Below, in pieces: positions 4,650 through 5,904 of a stretch of 5,904 nt of DNA (the first letter of the stretch is position 1; every line of letters begins with the position of its first letter). A program made the position numbers and the translations under genes. A model generated the notes under the pieces. It searched no databases. It saw only the letters and a list, made by a program, of their open reading frames with translations, and was not told the origin of the DNA. The DNA is from Chitinophaga pinensis (GTDB lineage: Bacteria > Bacteroidota > Bacteroidia > Chitinophagales > Chitinophagaceae): contig CALPKD020000100.1 of assembly GCA_943324055.2 (NCBI GenBank), positions 1 through 5,904 on the forward strand, read 5' to 3'.

Positions 4650-5904
4650 ATGGAGCAAAAAAAGAGCTGGCAAAGTTTTGGTGAATTAAACAAATCCGAA
4701 GCCTATAACAAAGAGGTTGACAACGAATTCAAAGAAGAACTTCCTTTTGTCGCTGACGAAAGCAAAAACTTTTTAGAAGAAAAAGCACCTCGTCGTGATT
4801 TCTTAAAATACTTAGGTTTTAGTACTGCTGCAGCTGCAGTAGCGGCGAGCTGTGAAATGCCAATTAAAAAAGCAATTCCTTTCGCGAACAAACCGGAAGA
4901 TATTGTTCCTGGTATCGCTAACTATTATGCAACTTCCTATGTGCAAGATGGCGATGTGGTAAGTGTGATTGCTAAAGTGCGTGATGGTCGTCCAATTAAA
5001 TTAGAAGGTAACACTTTGAGTCCTTTAACCGAAGGCGGTACATCGGCTCGTGTTCAAGCTGCTGTGTTAGACTTATATGATACAGCTCGTTTACGTTTCC
5101 CTACTATCGCTGGTAAGGAAGCAACTTTCGAAGCTATTGATAAAGCAATCGCTGCTGAATTGGTGGGTACTGCAGTAATTGTTACTAGTTCAATTACTTC
5201 TCCTTCTACTAAAGCAGTCATCGCTCAATTTTTAGCAAAACATCCTGGTAGCAAACATGTTACTTATGATGCAGTTTCTTATAGCGGTATGTTATTAGCA
5301 AACGAAGCGAGTTATGGTAAACGCGTTTTGCCTAGCTACCAATTTGATAAAGCAAAAGCAATTGTTTCATTAAGTGCTGATTTCTTAGGTACTTGGTTAA
5401 GCCCTGTTGAATTTGCAAGACAATATGCGGTAGGAAAAAGAATAGATGAAAAAAATCCTGCAATGAGCAAGCATATCCACTTTGAAACAGTGGCTAGCAT
5501 GACGGGTTCTAATGCAGACGAAAAATATTTATGTCTCCCTTCTGAAATTGGTGCGGTGGCATTAGGTTTATTAAACGCAGTGAAAGGAAACGCAATCACT
5601 GGTGTAGATGAAAAAGTAAAAGCAGGTATCATAGCTGCTGCAAAAGCATTAACTGAAAACAAAGGCGCTGCTTTAGTAGTTGCTGGTAGTAATGACGTGA
5701 ATGTTCAAATTTTAGTGAATGCTATTAACGATGCAGTGGGTGCAAATGGCAACACCATTAATTTTGGTGTGACTGTTAATTACCGTCAAGGTGTTGATTC
5801 AGATTTTGCTGCATTATTAGAAGATATGAATGCGGGTAAAGTAAATACGGTTTTATTCCACGGAGCAAACCCTGTGTATACATGGCCTAATACAGATAAA
5901 GTAA
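4650..5904 (+). CDS. actB: ACIII subunit ActB, 5' part (molybdopterin oxidoreductase-like)
   Basis: ATG 4650 opens a frame that stays open to the right edge, giving the first 418 residues of a protein usually around 1000 long. The N-terminus (KSWQSFGELN) resembles the start of known ActB proteins, supporting this start despite no Shine-Dalgarno sequence. A 47-residue leader precedes a twin-arginine motif, RRDFLK (48-53), a short Ala-rich hydrophobic segment and the lipobox-like AAS-C68, so Tat export and lipid anchoring are likely. Residues from about 80 resemble the molybdopterin oxidoreductase fold, but the CxxCxxxC cluster motif near the start of catalytic members is absent; only C68 and C295 are seen. 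This agrees with ActB, whose first half lacks a molybdenum cofactor and whose C-terminal half, outside this window, binds the iron-sulfur clusters. It should dock with ActA and the membrane subunit ActC, expected next downstream. Confidence 0.93.
   Translation, partial: MEQKKSWQSFGELNKSEAYNKEVDNEFKEELPFVADESKNFLEEKAPRRDFLKYLGFSTAAAAVAASCEMPIKKAIPFANKPEDIVPGIANYYATSYVQDGDVVSVIAKVRDGRPIKLEGNTLSPLTEGGTSARVQAAVLDLYDTARLRFPTIAGKEATFEAIDKAIAAELVGTAVIVTSSITSPSTKAVIAQFLAKHPGSKHVTYDAVSYSGMLLANEASYGKRVLPSYQFDKAKAIVSLSADFLGTWLSPVEFARQYAVGKRIDEKNPAMSKHIHFETVASMTGSNADEKYLCLPSEIGAVALGLLNAVKGNAITGVDEKVKAGIIAAAKALTENKGAALVVAGSNDVNVQILVNAINDAVGANGNTINFGVTVNYRQGVDSDFAALLEDMNAGKVNTVLFHGANPVYTWPNTDKV

Noticed and set aside
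4703..4891. Minus-strand open frame inside actB
   Set aside because: Antisense shadow of the well-supported actB frame.
5336..5662. 108-codon minus-strand open frame inside actB
   Set aside because: Antisense shadow of actB; the plus frame carries the recognisable protein.

Overview
The window looks like AT-rich chromosomal DNA from the phylum Bacteroidota, probably a Chitinophagaceae-like member (family placement is a guess). Four things point there: an alternative complex III (ACIII) operon beginning with actA and actB; a PurN with the extra glycine-rich segment seen in Bacteroidota homologues; promoter-like TAnnTTTG elements of the Bacteroidota type; and starts without Shine-Dalgarno sequences.

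Layout. Positions 1-461 hold the 3' end of a gene for a DUF1566/Lcl-domain protein, probably secreted or on the surface. Positions 462-988 hold no protein gene. The first half is plain AT-rich spacer. The second half (about 725-987) is more GC-rich and full of repeats: a 70-bp-period direct repeat carrying a hairpin, a 13-bp copy of the 3' end of the neighbouring tRNA gene, and three hairpins in a chain that share arms. The last hairpin is a good intrinsic terminator for tRNA-Arg(CCU), which lies on the minus strand at 989-1060. Next is a plus-strand gene for a two-helix membrane protein with TPR-like repeats (1215-1871), closed by a clear terminator. Converging on it from the minus strand is a gene for PurN (glycinamide ribonucleotide transformylase) fused behind a two-helix membrane domain (2068-2973). 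The gap between these two contains an A-rich tandem repeat with a 14-15 bp period.

A 380-bp divergent intergenic region (2974-3353) carries a 14-bp perfect palindrome and a well-formed Bacteroidota -7 promoter element. The element precedes actA (3354-4604), a membrane-anchored six-heme cytochrome c, and actB (4650 to beyond the window), a Tat-exported, probably lipid-anchored subunit related to molybdopterin oxidoreductases. ActA and ActB are the periplasmic part of the quinol-oxidising ACIII, which passes electrons to a terminal oxidase; the remaining subunits should lie to the right.

No wholly new system is evident. The most unusual items are the membrane-domain-PurN fusion and the repeat-rich block beside tRNA-Arg. 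That block includes a copy of the tRNA 3' end, and the tRNA itself has a mismatch in its acceptor stem, which together raise the possibility of an old integration event.
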